This document shows positions 54,184 through 63,093 of a stretch of DNA of 64,000 nucleotides, in pieces (positions within the stretch are counted from its first letter, which is position 1; each line of letters opens with the position of its first letter). The DNA lies in contig JBQCHG010000024.1 of assembly GCA_051954935.1 (NCBI GenBank), positions 3,838 through 67,837 on the forward strand, written 5' to 3'. The notes beneath the pieces were generated by a model, which did not search any database, had not been told where the DNA came from, and saw nothing but the letters and a program-made list of their open reading frames with translations. A program made the translations under genes and the position numbers. This DNA is from 66-474 sp051954935 (GTDB lineage Bacteria > Pseudomonadota > Gammaproteobacteria > Xanthomonadales > Rhodanobacteraceae).

Positions 54184-54786
54184 CTACTCCAGCGTTTGTC
54201 GCGAGCCGAACGCGTGCGCCAGCGTCCCGCGATCCACATATTCGAGCTCACCGCCCAATGGCACGCCATGAGCAAGGCGTGTGGCGCGAATGGAGGCCGC
54301 GCGCGCCAACCCTGAAAGCCAGTGCGCGGTCGCCTCGCCTTCCACGGTCGGATTGGTCGCGATCACCAGCTCCTGGATTTCGCCTTCGCGCAGGCGACGT
54401 TCCAGCAGATCACGACCGAGCTCTTCCGGGCCCAGGCCGTCGAGTGGCGAAAGCCGGCCCATCAGCACGAAATAGCGCCCGCGGAATCCGGTGGCCTGTT
54501 CGATCGCCAGCAAGTCGGCCGGCGTCTCCACGATGCACAGCGTGTGCGCGTCGCGCGCAGGGCTGGCGCACAGCGCGCACAATTCCGCCTCGCTGAAGTT
54601 GCGGCAGCGCGCGCAATGGCCGATGCGCTGCATCGCCGAATCCAGCACCTTGGACAATCGCGTGCCCCCCTGGCGATCGCGCTCGAGCAGATGGAACGCC
54701 ATCCGCTGCGCGCTCTTGGCGCCCACGCCGGGCAGGCAGCGCAGCGCTTCGATAAGTTCGGCGAGGAGGTTGGAACCGTTGCTCAT
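54184..54786 (-). CDS. recR: Recombination protein RecR
   Basis: A 200-residue protein acting with RecO and RecF to load RecA at gaps. It has the helix-hairpin-helix LPGVGAKSAQRMA, the four-Cys zinc finger CARCRNFSEAELCALC, and a Toprim domain (CIVETPADLLAIEQA to VIATNPTVEGEATAHW). The start shares its first base with the ybaB stop, so the genes are coupled. Confidence 0.96.
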   Translation of the reverse strand: MSNGSNLLAELIEALRCLPGVGAKSAQRMAFHLLERDRQGGTRLSKVLDSAMQRIGHCARCRNFSEAELCALCASPARDAHTLCIVETPADLLAIEQATGFRGRYFVLMGRLSPLDGLGPEELGRDLLERRLREGEIQELVIATNPTVEGEATAHWLSGLARAASIRATRLAHGVPLGGELEYVDRGTLAHAFGSRQTLE

Positions 54787-55109
54787 CAGAAGGGCATCTT
54801 GAATCCCGGCGGAAGATTCAACCCCTGCGTCACGCCGCCGAGTTTCTGCTGGCTGGCTTCGGCGACCTTGTTGACCGCGTCGTTCACCGCCGCCGCGATC
54901 ATGTCCTCGGCCATCTCGGGGTCGTCCGCCATCAGCTTGCGATCCACCTGCACCCGGCGCACCTCGTGACGACCGGTCATGGTGACACTCACCATGCCGC
55001 CTCCGGCGTTGCCGGTGACCTCAAGCTTCGCGATCTCTTCCTGCGCGCGCTTCATCTCTTCCTGCATGCGCTGCGCCTGCTGCATCAATTGTCCGATTTG
55101 ACCTTTCAT
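54786..55109 (-). CDS. ybaB: YbaB/EbfC nucleoid-associated protein
   Basis: A 107-residue DNA-binding protein. The helical N-terminus MKGQIGQLMQQAQRMQEEM and the GGGMVSVTMTGRHEVRRV strand region are diagnostic. It lies between dnaX and recR in the usual order, 6 bases after dnaX. Confidence 0.95.
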   Translation of the reverse strand: MKGQIGQLMQQAQRMQEEMKRAQEEIAKLEVTGNAGGGMVSVTMTGRHEVRRVQVDRKLMADDPEMAEDMIAAAVNDAVNKVAEASQQKLGGVTQGLNLPPGFKMPF

Positions 55110-55115
55110 GACCCG

Positions 55116-56804
55116 TTACTTCGTGTTGAGTGGACGAATACTTTCAGGAATCACGCGCGCGCCGAATTCGCGCTGCATCTGTTGCACCAGCGGATCCTCT
55201 TCGATCGCGCGCGCGGCGGCAGCCTGCTCCGCCGATTGCGCGCGCGCGGCGCGCGCGGCCGGCGTCTCGACCGCCTTGTCGCTGATGAAGCGCAGTCGCA
55301 ACGGTTTGCCCAACGCTTCTCCGAGTTGCCGCTGCAATGCCTCGCCCAGCGAATCGGCCATGGGCTGATGCTCGGGCTTGATCGCCAGCGTAAGCATCGA
55401 GCCGTCCAGCGACTTCGGTGCTGCATGACGCGCGAGTTGCCCGACCGGACCGCCGAGCCCGGCGCGCACGATCCATTGCTCCCAGTCCGGCATGCCGCCG
55501 GCGCCGAGCGCCAGCGGTTCGCGGTTGAGCGCGGACTCGGGCTCCGCGATAGCCATTTGGGGCGACGCGTTGCTCTCGCGCGCAGGCGCCGGTGCTGCAG
55601 CGCCACGCTCGTGCGCACTTGCTCTCGGTGCATCGTGACGCGTTGACGCAGGGTGCCCGCGCCCGCCCGTGCCCGCAGAGGTTGCCGGGCTTGATTCGCC
55701 CGCTGGCCTGGCGCCGCCCGTATCGGTGCGGAAACCCAGCATGCGCAGCAGCGCCATCTCGAAACCGGTGCGCGGATCGGGTGCGTAGGGCAACTCGCGG
55801 CGACCGTTCAGCGCGAACTGATACCAGAGCTGCACGTCTTCCGGATCGATGCGCTGCGCCAACCCGGCGATCTGCGCATCATCCGCCGCGCCATCGGCGG
55901 TGAATCCCGGCACCAGTTGCCGCAACTGGATGCGGTGCAAGGCTCCCGCGAGTTGATCGAGCACGCCGCCGAAGTCCGGGGCCAGCGCCGCCACGCGATC
56001 GGCTTCCGCCAGCAGCGCTTTGCCGTCGCCCGCCGCAAGCGCATCGAGCAGCGCGCCGACTTCGCTGCCGGCAATGGTGCCGAGCATCGCGCGCACGTCG
56101 TCCGCACGCAGTTCGCCGCCGCCATGCGCGATGGCCTGGTCGAGCAGCGAAAGTCCGTCGCGCAACGAACCATCCGCTCCGCGCGCGAGTTCGACGATCG
56201 CTTCGTCCTGGAACTGCACGCCTTCGGCGGCGAGGATCATCCGCATCTGCTGCGCGATCTGCTCCGGCAGCAAACGCTTGAGCGAAAATTTGAGGCAACG
56301 CGACAGCACCGTCACCGGCAGCTTCTGCGGGTCGGTCGTTGCGAGCAGGAATTTCACGTGCTCCGGCGGTTCCTCGAGCGTCTTCAACAATGCATTGAAG
56401 GCGTTCCTGGAGAGCATGTGCACCTCGTCGATCAGGTACACCTTGAAGCGGCCGCGCGACGGCGCGTACTGCGCGTTCTCGATCACCTCCCGCACATCGT
56501 CCACGCCGGTGTTGCTGGCCGCGTCGATCTCGATCAGGTCCACGAATCGGCCTGCGTCCACCGCCGTGCACACCGCACATTCGCCGCACGGATGCGAGGA
56601 CTGCCCGCGCTCGCAGTTCAGCGATTTGGCGAAGATGCGCGCGATGGTGGTCTTGCCCACGCCGCGCGTGCCCGTGAACAGATATGCGTGATGCATGCGC
56701 CCGGAATCCAGCGCGTGGCCGAGCGCACGGACCACGTGCTCCTGGCCGACCAGTTCGGAGAAGGTTTTCGGCCGCCACTTGCGGGCGAGGACTTGATAGG
56801 ACAT
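55116..56804 (-). CDS. dnaX: DNA polymerase III subunit tau/gamma
   Basis: A 562-residue clamp-loader ATPase. ARKWRPKTFSELVGQEHVV opens the protein; the P-loop is GTRGVGKTTIARI, the zinc module has CGECAVCT, and the DEVHMLSRNAFNALLKTLEE box is intact. From about residue 390 to 480 there is a Pro/Ala/Gly/Ser-rich linker, then a C-terminal tau domain. No A6G slippery site was seen in the gene, so a gamma form by frameshifting is not predicted. ATG 56804 is chosen since the frame upstream runs through the 4.5S RNA gene. Confidence 0.94.
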   Translation of the reverse strand: MSYQVLARKWRPKTFSELVGQEHVVRALGHALDSGRMHHAYLFTGTRGVGKTTIARIFAKSLNCERGQSSHPCGECAVCTAVDAGRFVDLIEIDAASNTGVDDVREVIENAQYAPSRGRFKVYLIDEVHMLSRNAFNALLKTLEEPPEHVKFLLATTDPQKLPVTVLSRCLKFSLKRLLPEQIAQQMRMILAAEGVQFQDEAIVELARGADGSLRDGLSLLDQAIAHGGGELRADDVRAMLGTIAGSEVGALLDALAAGDGKALLAEADRVAALAPDFGGVLDQLAGALHRIQLRQLVPGFTADGAADDAQIAGLAQRIDPEDVQLWYQFALNGRRELPYAPDPRTGFEMALLRMLGFRTDTGGARPAGESSPATSAGTGGRGHPASTRHDAPRASAHERGAAAPAPARESNASPQMAIAEPESALNREPLALGAGGMPDWEQWIVRAGLGGPVGQLARHAAPKSLDGSMLTLAIKPEHQPMADSLGEALQRQLGEALGKPLRLRFISDKAVETPAARAARAQSAEQAAAARAIEEDPLVQQMQREFGARVIPESIRPLNTK

Positions 56805-56888
56805 CGGCACGATACTCGGGGCGAAGGGGCATTGTGCCAAGCCACCGCAGCGCGCGCCACGCGCGATTTCACGTGCGCAAAAGGCGGC

Positions 56889-56992
56889 AGCCCCGCCAGC
56901 GTGACTCCGGCGCCCGAATCGAACGATACCGTTGCTGCCTTCCGGCCCTGGCGGGGTTTTCGATCTATCGTCGCGGAGGCGCCAACGGGGCC
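56889..56992 (-). ncRNA. ffs: 4.5S signal recognition particle RNA
   Basis: The minus strand contains the SRP apical core GCCAGGGCCGGAAGGCAGCA followed by ACGG. The ends GGCCCCGTTGGCG and CGCTGGCGGGGCT pair over 13 positions with G-U pairs, and an inner helix pairs ATCGA with TCGAT. This gives a hairpin of about 104 nt, the bacterial small SRP form. It binds Ffh and directs inner-membrane proteins to FtsY. The ends are estimates. Confidence 0.88.
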
Positions 56993-57019
56993 ACCATAAC
57001 GGAATTTGCGGCAATAACT

Positions 57020-57036
57020 GCGGAGAGGGCGGGATT
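57020..57036 (-). repeat. Duplicate of the tRNA-Ser 3' end (possible att remnant)
   Basis: GCGGAGAGGGCGGGATT on the plus strand repeats exactly the 17 bases at 57174-57190, which are the T-arm/acceptor 3' part of tRNA-Ser. A copy of a tRNA 3' end downstream of the gene is the usual scar of site-specific integration. Only 137 bases lie between the copies, with no integrase gene. Confidence 0.6.
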
Positions 57037-57171
57037 GTTCGCATCATCCCTGATGCTCGCCCCTCGCCACGCTCGGGGCCAACCTTGGGTTGTCCAAATT
57101 CGTTCCAGACGAATTTGTCGAACCGCGGATTCTCACCCGCCCTCAACAAAATTTTCGCTTTCCCAAATAAT

Positions 57172-57264
57172 TGGCGGAGAGGGCGGGATTCGAACCCGCG
57201 AAGCGGGGTTAAGCCGCTTACACACTTTCCAGGCGTGCTCCTTCAACCACTCGGACACCTCTCC
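57172..57264 (-). tRNA. tRNA-Ser (anticodon GGA)
   Basis: A 93-base class II tRNA with encoded CCA. The acceptor is GGAGAGG/CCTCTCC, the anticodon loop is CTGGAAA with GGA, the long variable arm is TAAGCGGCTTAACCCCGCTT and the T-arm GGTTCGAATCC. It lies upstream of the 4.5S RNA gene on the same strand. The stretch 57265-57483 beyond its 5' end holds nothing recognised. Confidence 0.97.
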
Positions 57265-57483
57265 GCGCCTGGGAACGCGACAGGATAACGGCACCGGCCG
57301 ATGCAGGCAATGGAGGCGCGCCACGGAATCTCTGAAGAAGCGTTGCGAGCGAAGCCGCCACCCATGGCGAAGAGCTCCGTGGTTGCGCGTCGCCGGAACG
57401 CAGGAACCGCGGCGTACACGTCAGTAGAATTCCGAGCACCGCCGGCGCGCAACATGCCGAGCGCAGCAGCTCATTCAGAGATT

Positions 57484-57900
57484 CTAAGGATGCAGCCACT
57501 CTACCTCGCCGCCTGTATAGCGCTCGTGCTTCCAGATCGGCACGCGCGACTTCACCTCGTCAATCACGTAGCGGCAGGCGAGGAATGCGGCATCCCGGTG
57601 TGCGGCGCTCACGCCCACCCATACCGCGAGTTCACCCAGCGCAAGTTCGCCGATGCGGTGCACGCATAGAGCTTGCGTGATTTCAAAACGGGCGAGTGCT
57701 TCCCCGATGATCCGCGCGCCCTCGGCTTCGGCAAGCTCCGCATAGGCTTCGTAGGCCAGTCCGCGCACGGCGCGACCCTCGTTGCGATCGCGGACGCGGC
57801 CTTCGAAGGTCACCACCGCACCGACGTGTCCGCTCTCCAGCTCGCGCAGGAGGTCCACTGCATCAATCGCGGAGTCGCTCAGCGCAAACGGCTTCATCAT
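57484..57900 (-). CDS. moaE: Molybdopterin synthase catalytic subunit
   Basis: A 138-residue large subunit of molybdopterin synthase. GAVVTFEGRVRDRN, RGLAYEAYAELAE and the catalytic Lys in KSRVPIWKHERY are present. It inserts sulfur from MoaD thiocarboxylate into precursor Z. It is the last gene of a moaA-moaC-moaD-moaE run and overlaps moaD by 4 bases. Confidence 0.95.
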   Translation of the reverse strand: MMKPFALSDSAIDAVDLLRELESGHVGAVVTFEGRVRDRNEGRAVRGLAYEAYAELAEAEGARIIGEALARFEITQALCVHRIGELALGELAVWVGVSAAHRDAAFLACRYVIDEVKSRVPIWKHERYTGGEVEWLHP

Positions 57901-58136
57901 CCACCCGATACCGGCGGCAGGAAAGCCACCTCGTCACCATCACGCAGCGCGCATTCCCGATCCGCGAAGGCGCCGTTCACCGCCACGCGCACGCGCTCCA
58001 GCGGCATTTTGAATCCGTGCCGCGCCGCGGCGTCCGCGTACAGCGTACGCGGATCACGCGCATCACTCGCAATGTCTTCCTGTGCACAACCAGCCGCATC
58101 GCGCAGCGAAGCGAAGTAAAGCAGCCTGTAATTCAT
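57897..58136 (-). CDS. moaD: Molybdopterin synthase sulfur-carrier subunit
   Basis: A 79-residue ubiquitin-like sulfur carrier. It ends in the required Gly-Gly (FLPPVSGG), whose carboxylate becomes the thiocarboxylate. Coupled to moaE by an ATGA overlap. Confidence 0.94.
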   Translation of the reverse strand: MNYRLLYFASLRDAAGCAQEDIASDARDPRTLYADAAARHGFKMPLERVRVAVNGAFADRECALRDGDEVAFLPPVSGG

Positions 58137-58160
58137 GGGGTGTAGTTCATGTGCCGTCGT

Positions 58161-58691
58161 TCATCCGCGCGCCCTGCCGCGCTTGCGCGCAGAAGCGACT
58201 TTGCCGCCGCGCACCTCGCGCTTGCCGCCGGATTTCTCCAGAAGGCGCACTTCCGCGATCACGATCTCGTGCGACAGCGCCTTGCACATGTCGTAGACGG
58301 CGAGCGCCGCGACGCTCGCGCCCGTGAGCGCCTCCATCTCCACGCCAGTCTTGTGCGACACCGCCACTTCGCAGCGGATCGCAAGCTCGGTATCGGAGAC
58401 GAACTCCGCCGACAACGCGCAGCGCTCGATCATCAGCGGATGACAGAACGGGATCAGCTCGTGCGTGCGCTTGGCCGCCATGGTCCCCGCGATGATCGCG
58501 GTGTCCAGCACCGGGCCTTTCTTGGCGCGCATGCCGCCTTCGCGCAGGACGCGTGCAACTTCCAGCGGAAAACGCACCAGCGCCTGCGCGGTCGCGCTGC
58601 GCGCGGTCACGTCCTTGCCGCCGACGTCCACCATGCGCGGACGATTGGAGGCATCGAGATGTGTCAAATTTCTGCTTGCGACTTTTCTCAT
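58161..58691 (-). CDS. moaC: Cyclic pyranopterin monophosphate synthase
   Basis: A 176-residue enzyme converting the MoaA product to cyclic pyranopterin monophosphate. PFCHPLMIERCALS, GVEMEALTGASVAALAVYDM and the catalytic Lys region KKGPVLDTAIIAG match the family. The start at 58691 (MRKVASRN) has a weak ribosome-binding site. The C-terminus is extended by a basic tail (ARKRGRARG). Confidence 0.94.
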   Translation of the reverse strand: MRKVASRNLTHLDASNRPRMVDVGGKDVTARSATAQALVRFPLEVARVLREGGMRAKKGPVLDTAIIAGTMAAKRTHELIPFCHPLMIERCALSAEFVSDTELAIRCEVAVSHKTGVEMEALTGASVAALAVYDMCKALSHEIVIAEVRLLEKSGGKREVRGGKVASARKRGRARG

Positions 58692-58818
58692 ATGCAAATC
58701 GTACCCGGTGACCAGGCTCGCACGTCCATGTGCTCGCCAAGTCACTCCGGCCCGCGGCATCACGCCCGGGCGTTCGAGCGCGCAGCCGATGCCGCCGGCA
58801 TCGGCTAAACGCGCACTC

Positions 58819-59844
58819 TCACCCTCCAATGCGATACATCTCAACATGCTCGAGCACGCCCGCCGCGCGCAGTTCAGCACGGCGTTCGCTGTAGCGGTCG
58901 CCACGCAGGCTCCAGATGCCCGCGATGCGTGCGTGCAGGGCCTCATCCGAATCGCCGGCACGCAGCGGCCCACGCAGGTCGTGTCCGTTGCGCGCGAACA
59001 GGCAGGTGTAGAGCTTGCCGTCCGCCGACAATCGCGCACGCGTGCAATCGCCGCAGAACGGTGCAGTGACAGAACTGATGAATCCGACCTCGCCGGCGCC
59101 GTCGGCGAAACGCCAGCGTCGCGCGGTATCGCTTTCCAGTCGGCGCGGCAGCGGTTCCAGCGGCCAGCACGCGTGGATGCGCGCGCGCAGCTCTTCGCTC
59201 GACACGACGCGCTCGGCGCGCCAGCCATTCAGGGTCCCTACGTCCATGTACTCGATGAAGCGGAGCACGTGCGGCGTCCCGCGGAAGCGTGCGACGAGAT
59301 CCAGCACGCTTTCCTCATTGACTCCGCGCAGCATCACGCAATTGATCTTCAGCGCGTTGAAACCCGCGCGTTCGGCCGCCTCGATCGCCTCCAATACCTG
59401 TCCCACCTCGCCGCGCCCGCCGGCCATGCGTCGGTAAATCTGCGGATCGAGGCTGTCCAGGCTCAAGGTGATGCGATGCAGCCCTGCCTCGCGCAGCGCC
59501 TGTGCGAAGCGCGGCAGCAGCACGCCATTGGTGGTGAGCGCGAGATCTTCCACGCCTTCGATATGCGCCAGCCGCGAAACCAGCTGCGGCAGGTCGCGGC
59601 GCAGTAAGGGCTCGCCACCGGTGAGACGCAGCTTGCGTACGCCAAGCGCGACGAAGATCCGCGCCAGCCGCTCGATTTCGTCGAACGACAGCCGCTCGCG
59701 CGCACGCAGGAAGGCATGGTCGCTCGCGTACTGCTCTTCCGGCATGCAATACGGGCAGCGGAAATTGCAGCGGTCTATCACCGAGATGCGAAGGTCCCAC
59801 AAGGAACGGCCCAGCGCATCGGCCGGCGCCTTCGCCTGCTGCAT
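58819..59844 (-). CDS. moaA: GTP 3',8-cyclase
   Basis: A 341-residue radical SAM enzyme starting molybdenum cofactor synthesis. The N-terminal cluster site is CNFRCPYC and the C-terminal cluster site is PFCGDCTRARLSADGKLYTC. LTGGEPLLRRDL is also typical. ATG 59844 is used; longer starts exist. The C-terminal GG (MYRIGG) needed for activity is present. Confidence 0.95.
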   Translation of the reverse strand: MQQAKAPADALGRSLWDLRISVIDRCNFRCPYCMPEEQYASDHAFLRARERLSFDEIERLARIFVALGVRKLRLTGGEPLLRRDLPQLVSRLAHIEGVEDLALTTNGVLLPRFAQALREAGLHRITLSLDSLDPQIYRRMAGGRGEVGQVLEAIEAAERAGFNALKINCVMLRGVNEESVLDLVARFRGTPHVLRFIEYMDVGTLNGWRAERVVSSEELRARIHACWPLEPLPRRLESDTARRWRFADGAGEVGFISSVTAPFCGDCTRARLSADGKLYTCLFARNGHDLRGPLRAGDSDEALHARIAGIWSLRGDRYSERRAELRAAGVLEHVEMYRIGG

Positions 59845-59875
59845 CACCAATGGAATCGAAGCGCCCAAGATCGCA

Positions 59876-60634
59876 TTATCCCGCATCCGCACGCACGGGA
59901 TCCGGCGCGTGCAGCGGATAGCGCATGCCGGATTCCGCGACATGGTATCCGCGATGCATCAGTTCGCGCCCTTCCTCGACGCTGCCGTAGTGATAGATCA
60001 GCATGCGTGAACGCAACGCCTTGTCGTATTCGCGCTCCAGATCTTCCAGACCGGTGTGCGAGGGATTGCCTTGCAGCGTGCAGTCGTGCGCGATCAGGGC
60101 GTTGCCGCGCGCGTGCGCGACCAGCATCTCCGGAATCGGCCGGGTATCCCCGGTCCAGACGAGAGACCCGTGCAATGCCAGGCCAAACGAAGTATTCGGC
60201 GCGTGATGCCGAGTCGGGAAGACATCGAACCACAAGCCTTCGTGCCAGAAGCCGCGCGACAGTGCGACGAGGCGAAAGGCATCCCAGAAATTCACCCCGC
60301 CCTCGGCGACCACGTTCGGATAATCGGCCACGCGCGATTGCAGCAGCGGCACCAGCGCGGCGTGCGCGAACAGTTTGACCTTGCCGCGCAGGTCCGGATC
60401 GAACCATGCGCGATAGAACAGCCGCTCCAGACCGGCCACGTGATCCATGTGCACGTGCGTGATGTAGAGCGCGCGAGGTGCATCGCCGTACGCATCCAGA
60501 TAACGCGTCAGCGTGTCCGGACCGCAGTCGATCAGCAGCAGCGGCTCGCCATCGCGTTCCAGCACCGCGCCGGAAGATCCAAGCTCGACAGCCTGGGCGG
60601 CACCCGCCCCCAAAACATGCAATGCATAGTTCAT
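59876..60634 (-). CDS. Metallo-beta-lactamase-fold hydrolase
   Basis: A 252-residue metal-dependent hydrolase. Zinc ligands are seen in THVHMDHVAGLE, with later His in TRHHAPN, Asp in WTGDTRPIPE and His in IYHYGS. It resembles the arylsulfatase/cAMP phosphodiesterase/RNase Z branch of the fold. The start overlaps the kdkA stop by 4 bases, which ties it to LPS genes, while moaA lies 31 bases downstream. Substrate unknown. Confidence 0.85.
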   Translation of the reverse strand: MNYALHVLGAGAAQAVELGSSGAVLERDGEPLLLIDCGPDTLTRYLDAYGDAPRALYITHVHMDHVAGLERLFYRAWFDPDLRGKVKLFAHAALVPLLQSRVADYPNVVAEGGVNFWDAFRLVALSRGFWHEGLWFDVFPTRHHAPNTSFGLALHGSLVWTGDTRPIPEMLVAHARGNALIAHDCTLQGNPSHTGLEDLEREYDKALRSRMLIYHYGSVEEGRELMHRGYHVAESGMRYPLHAPDPVRADAG

Positions 60635-61395
60635 GACGGCGCACCCCTGTATGCGCGTATCAACGGCGTCCAGATTGCGCGATCGAGTTTTTCCCCATCG
60701 CGATCGCACGCACCCAGCTTCAGCAGCGAACGTCGAAGCCTGAGCAGATTACCTCGGCACCATCCCCCCTGCGATGCGCGAATCCTGCCGCGATCGAAGT
60801 CCACCAGCCATAGGCCATTCGGCCCGACCAGCACGTTGTGCGCGTTGAGGTCGGCGTGATCCACGCCCTGCGAGTGAAAACGGGCGATCAGCACGCCCAC
60901 GCGCATGGCCATCCCGGAATCCAGTTCGCCTGCCGCAATGATTTCGGCCAGGGTCCGCGCGTGCTCGATGCGGCGCGTCAACAAATCGGCCGTGTAATGC
61001 ATGCCGCGATGCCGGTAACGCGCGGCAATGGGCGCCGGCACCGGCAACCCACGCCGTCGCAATTCGGCCAGCAGCCGGAATTCGGCGAAGCCACGCGTGC
61101 GTTCGCGGCCGGTCCAGAGATAACGATCACCCAGGATCGGCGCTACCAGGCCGCCGCGGTGATAATGCCGCAGCGCACAGATCCCTGCGGGCGTTTCCAC
61201 GAATACCACGCTGCCACGCCCTCCCCGGGCCTGATCGTGCAGTTTGCCGTGGGCGCGCCAGTGTTCCGGGTCGAACCAACTCGCGTCCGGTTGGACGGCG
61301 AGCCCGGCATCGAACAGAATCGCGCCTTCGCCGCTCGCATCGACGCGCGCGTCGGTCGCCCTGCAGGGCGAAGAATGGCTGTCCGGAACGATCAC
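60631..61395 (-). CDS. kdkA: 3-deoxy-D-manno-octulosonic acid kinase
   Basis: A 254-residue LPS core kinase of the KdkA/WaaP type. The catalytic loop is HADLNAHNVLV and the metal-binding motif is VDFDRGRI. It phosphorylates Kdo of the lipid A inner core, as in Xanthomonadales and Pasteurellaceae. A GTG start at 61395 has no clear Shine-Dalgarno. Divergent from the heptosyltransferase gene by 22 bases. Confidence 0.9.
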   Translation of the reverse strand: MIVPDSHSSPCRATDARVDASGEGAILFDAGLAVQPDASWFDPEHWRAHGKLHDQARGGRGSVVFVETPAGICALRHYHRGGLVAPILGDRYLWTGRERTRGFAEFRLLAELRRRGLPVPAPIAARYRHRGMHYTADLLTRRIEHARTLAEIIAAGELDSGMAMRVGVLIARFHSQGVDHADLNAHNVLVGPNGLWLVDFDRGRIRASQGGWCRGNLLRLRRSLLKLGACDRDGEKLDRAIWTPLIRAYRGAPS

Positions 61396-61417
61396 CGCGC
61401 AAGTCTACCAAGCCCGC

Positions 61418-62479
61418 ATGTCACCAATGCCGCCACCCGCCACGCTCTGCCTGCTGCGCACCTCCGCCCTGGGCGACGTCACCCATGTCGTGCCGCTGGT
61501 GCGGACGCTGCAGGCCGGCTTTCCGCAAACGAAGCTGACCTGGATCGTCGGCAAGCTCGAACACAAGCTGGTCGGCGACATCGCCGGAATCGAATTCGTC
61601 GTGTTCGACAAGAGTGCGGGGCTCGCCGGCTACCGCGCGGTGCGCGAAGTGCTGGCAGGGCGGCGGTTCGATGCCCTGCTGCACATGCAGGTCGCGCTGC
61701 GCGCCAACCTGCTGAGCCTCGCCGTGAAGGCGGAGCGTCGCATCGGTTACGACGAGGCGCGGTCGAAGGACGGCCACGGCTTGTTCATCAACGAACGCAT
61801 CCCCGCGCGCAGCGGTGAGCACGTGCTGGAGGCGATCGGCAGTTTTGCCGAGCCGCTCGGCCTGAAGCAGACCCAAGTGCGCTGGGATATTCCGATTCCG
61901 GACGAGGCGCGTGAATGGGCCGCGCAGCAATGGAGCGACAGCGACCGCGCGCTGTTGATCTCGCCCTGCTCCAGCCATCCGCTGCGCAATTGGCGCCCGG
62001 AACGATACGCCGCGGTGGCCGATCATGCGGTGCGCGCACTCGGCATGCGCGTCGTGTTGTGCGGCGGCCCGAGCGCGGCCGAACGCGCGATGGGCGATGC
62101 GATCAAGTCGCAGATGCAGGAAGAGGCGCTCGACCTGATCGGACGCGATACCCTGAAACGCGCTCTGGCGCTGTATCACCGCGCCTTCGCAGTGCTCACG
62201 CCGGATGCCGGGCCGATGCACATGGCGAACGCAGTCGGCGCGAAGGTGGTCGGGCTCCATGCGGCCAGCAATCCCGCCCGCTCGGGACCGTATTCGGACC
62301 GCCGCTGGTGCGTGGACCGCTACAACAATGCGGCATTCCAGAGTCTCCGCAAGACCGCGGCGGAGCTCCCCTGGGGGACCAAGATCGAATATCCGGGCGT
62401 GATGGACCTCATCCTGGTGGGTGACGTGGTCGACAGGCTGGAAGCACTCACGAAAGCGCGCTTGTCGACTGGCGATTGA
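61418..62479 (+). CDS. LPS heptosyltransferase (GT9)
   Basis: A 353-residue GT9 enzyme adding heptose to the LPS inner core. LRTSALGDVTHVVPLVRTLQ at the N-terminus and the C-terminal PDAGPMHMANAVGAKVVGLH, with its catalytic region, are diagnostic. It is probably WaaC or WaaF like. ATG 61418 is used; 61427 is an alternative. Neighbouring kdkA and DUF6165 support an LPS role. Confidence 0.91.
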   Translation: MSPMPPPATLCLLRTSALGDVTHVVPLVRTLQAGFPQTKLTWIVGKLEHKLVGDIAGIEFVVFDKSAGLAGYRAVREVLAGRRFDALLHMQVALRANLLSLAVKAERRIGYDEARSKDGHGLFINERIPARSGEHVLEAIGSFAEPLGLKQTQVRWDIPIPDEAREWAAQQWSDSDRALLISPCSSHPLRNWRPERYAAVADHAVRALGMRVVLCGGPSAAERAMGDAIKSQMQEEALDLIGRDTLKRALALYHRAFAVLTPDAGPMHMANAVGAKVVGLHAASNPARSGPYSDRRWCVDRYNNAAFQSLRKTAAELPWGTKIEYPGVMDLILVGDVVDRLEALTKARLSTGD

Positions 62480-62511
62480 CGGACCCGCCGGACTGCCCGG
62501 CAGCCGGCAAC

Positions 62512-62907
62512 TCAGGCTTTGTAATCCTGGTAAGACTTCTCTTCCACCAGTCGCGAACCCAGCTTCTCATTGATGGCGCGCTTGACCGCCGCGCGGCGAT
62601 CGTTGGTGTGGTACACCGCGCGCGCCAATTCGATGAAGCGCGCATCGAACGCCTGTGCCTTTTCCTTCAGCCGGATCTCGTCCTCGATTTCCCACAGCTC
62701 CTCGTTGATCCGCTTCAGTTCCGCGCGTTCCACGGAGATGTCGGTGCGCGAAGCCGGATTCGAATTCCAGGTTTCGCTCAGCAGATCCAGCTCGTCGCGC
62801 ACGTTGGCGACCTTGGCCGGATCGCCGATGCGCCCGGACTTGATTTCGAGGATGGTGAGCTTGTCAATCAGCTCGCCGAAGGAGACGGGGACGGAGATCA
62901 GGCTCAT
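62512..62907 (-). CDS. DUF6165 family protein
   Basis: A 131-residue helical protein beginning MSLISVPVSFGELIDKLTIL. It has many charged residues and heptad-like helices (RAELKRINEELWEIEDEIRL). It is of the type found beside LPS and glycosyltransferase genes and named DUF6165. Function unknown; coiled-coil contacts with a glycan enzyme are a guess. Confidence 0.82.
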   Translation of the reverse strand: MSLISVPVSFGELIDKLTILEIKSGRIGDPAKVANVRDELDLLSETWNSNPASRTDISVERAELKRINEELWEIEDEIRLKEKAQAFDARFIELARAVYHTNDRRAAVKRAINEKLGSRLVEEKSYQDYKA

Positions 62908-63029
62908 GCGGGCACGCTCGGAGATGCAATCCGCAAGGATAGCGAGTAAATCGCGCCGATGCGCGCGAAAACCAGCGCGGGTCGACCTCCGTGAACCCCG
63001 ATGCCATCTCACCATCCCCATCGGGCATT

Positions 63030-63070
63030 GCGGAATCCGGGGATCCAAGCGAGAAGATCCCGGATTCCGC
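63030..63070. repeat. Inverted repeat (possible bidirectional terminator or REP)
   Basis: GCGGAATCCGGG (63030-63041) and CCCGGATTCCGC (63059-63070) form a perfect 12-bp stem, extending with GATC/GATC inside. It lies between two minus-strand genes, 23 bases before the doxX stop, and contains the GGATTCCG string also seen at 20382. Confidence 0.55.
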
Positions 63071-63093
63071 CCCTTTCGCCTGCGTCACGCGTA

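Noticed and set aside
55116..56804. Programmed frameshift in dnaX giving gamma
   Set aside because: No A6G-type slippery run was seen on the coding strand; only the tau form is predicted.
57095..57117. Hairpin CAAATTCGT/ACGAATTTG as terminator of tRNA-Ser
   Set aside because: The stem is perfect but no T tract follows on the minus strand, so I do not call it a terminator.
56932..57427. Short plus-strand frames over the 4.5S and tRNA-Ser genes
   Set aside because: Their translations (GRDSNPRSG type) are the well-known artefact of reading a tRNA-Ser gene in antisense.
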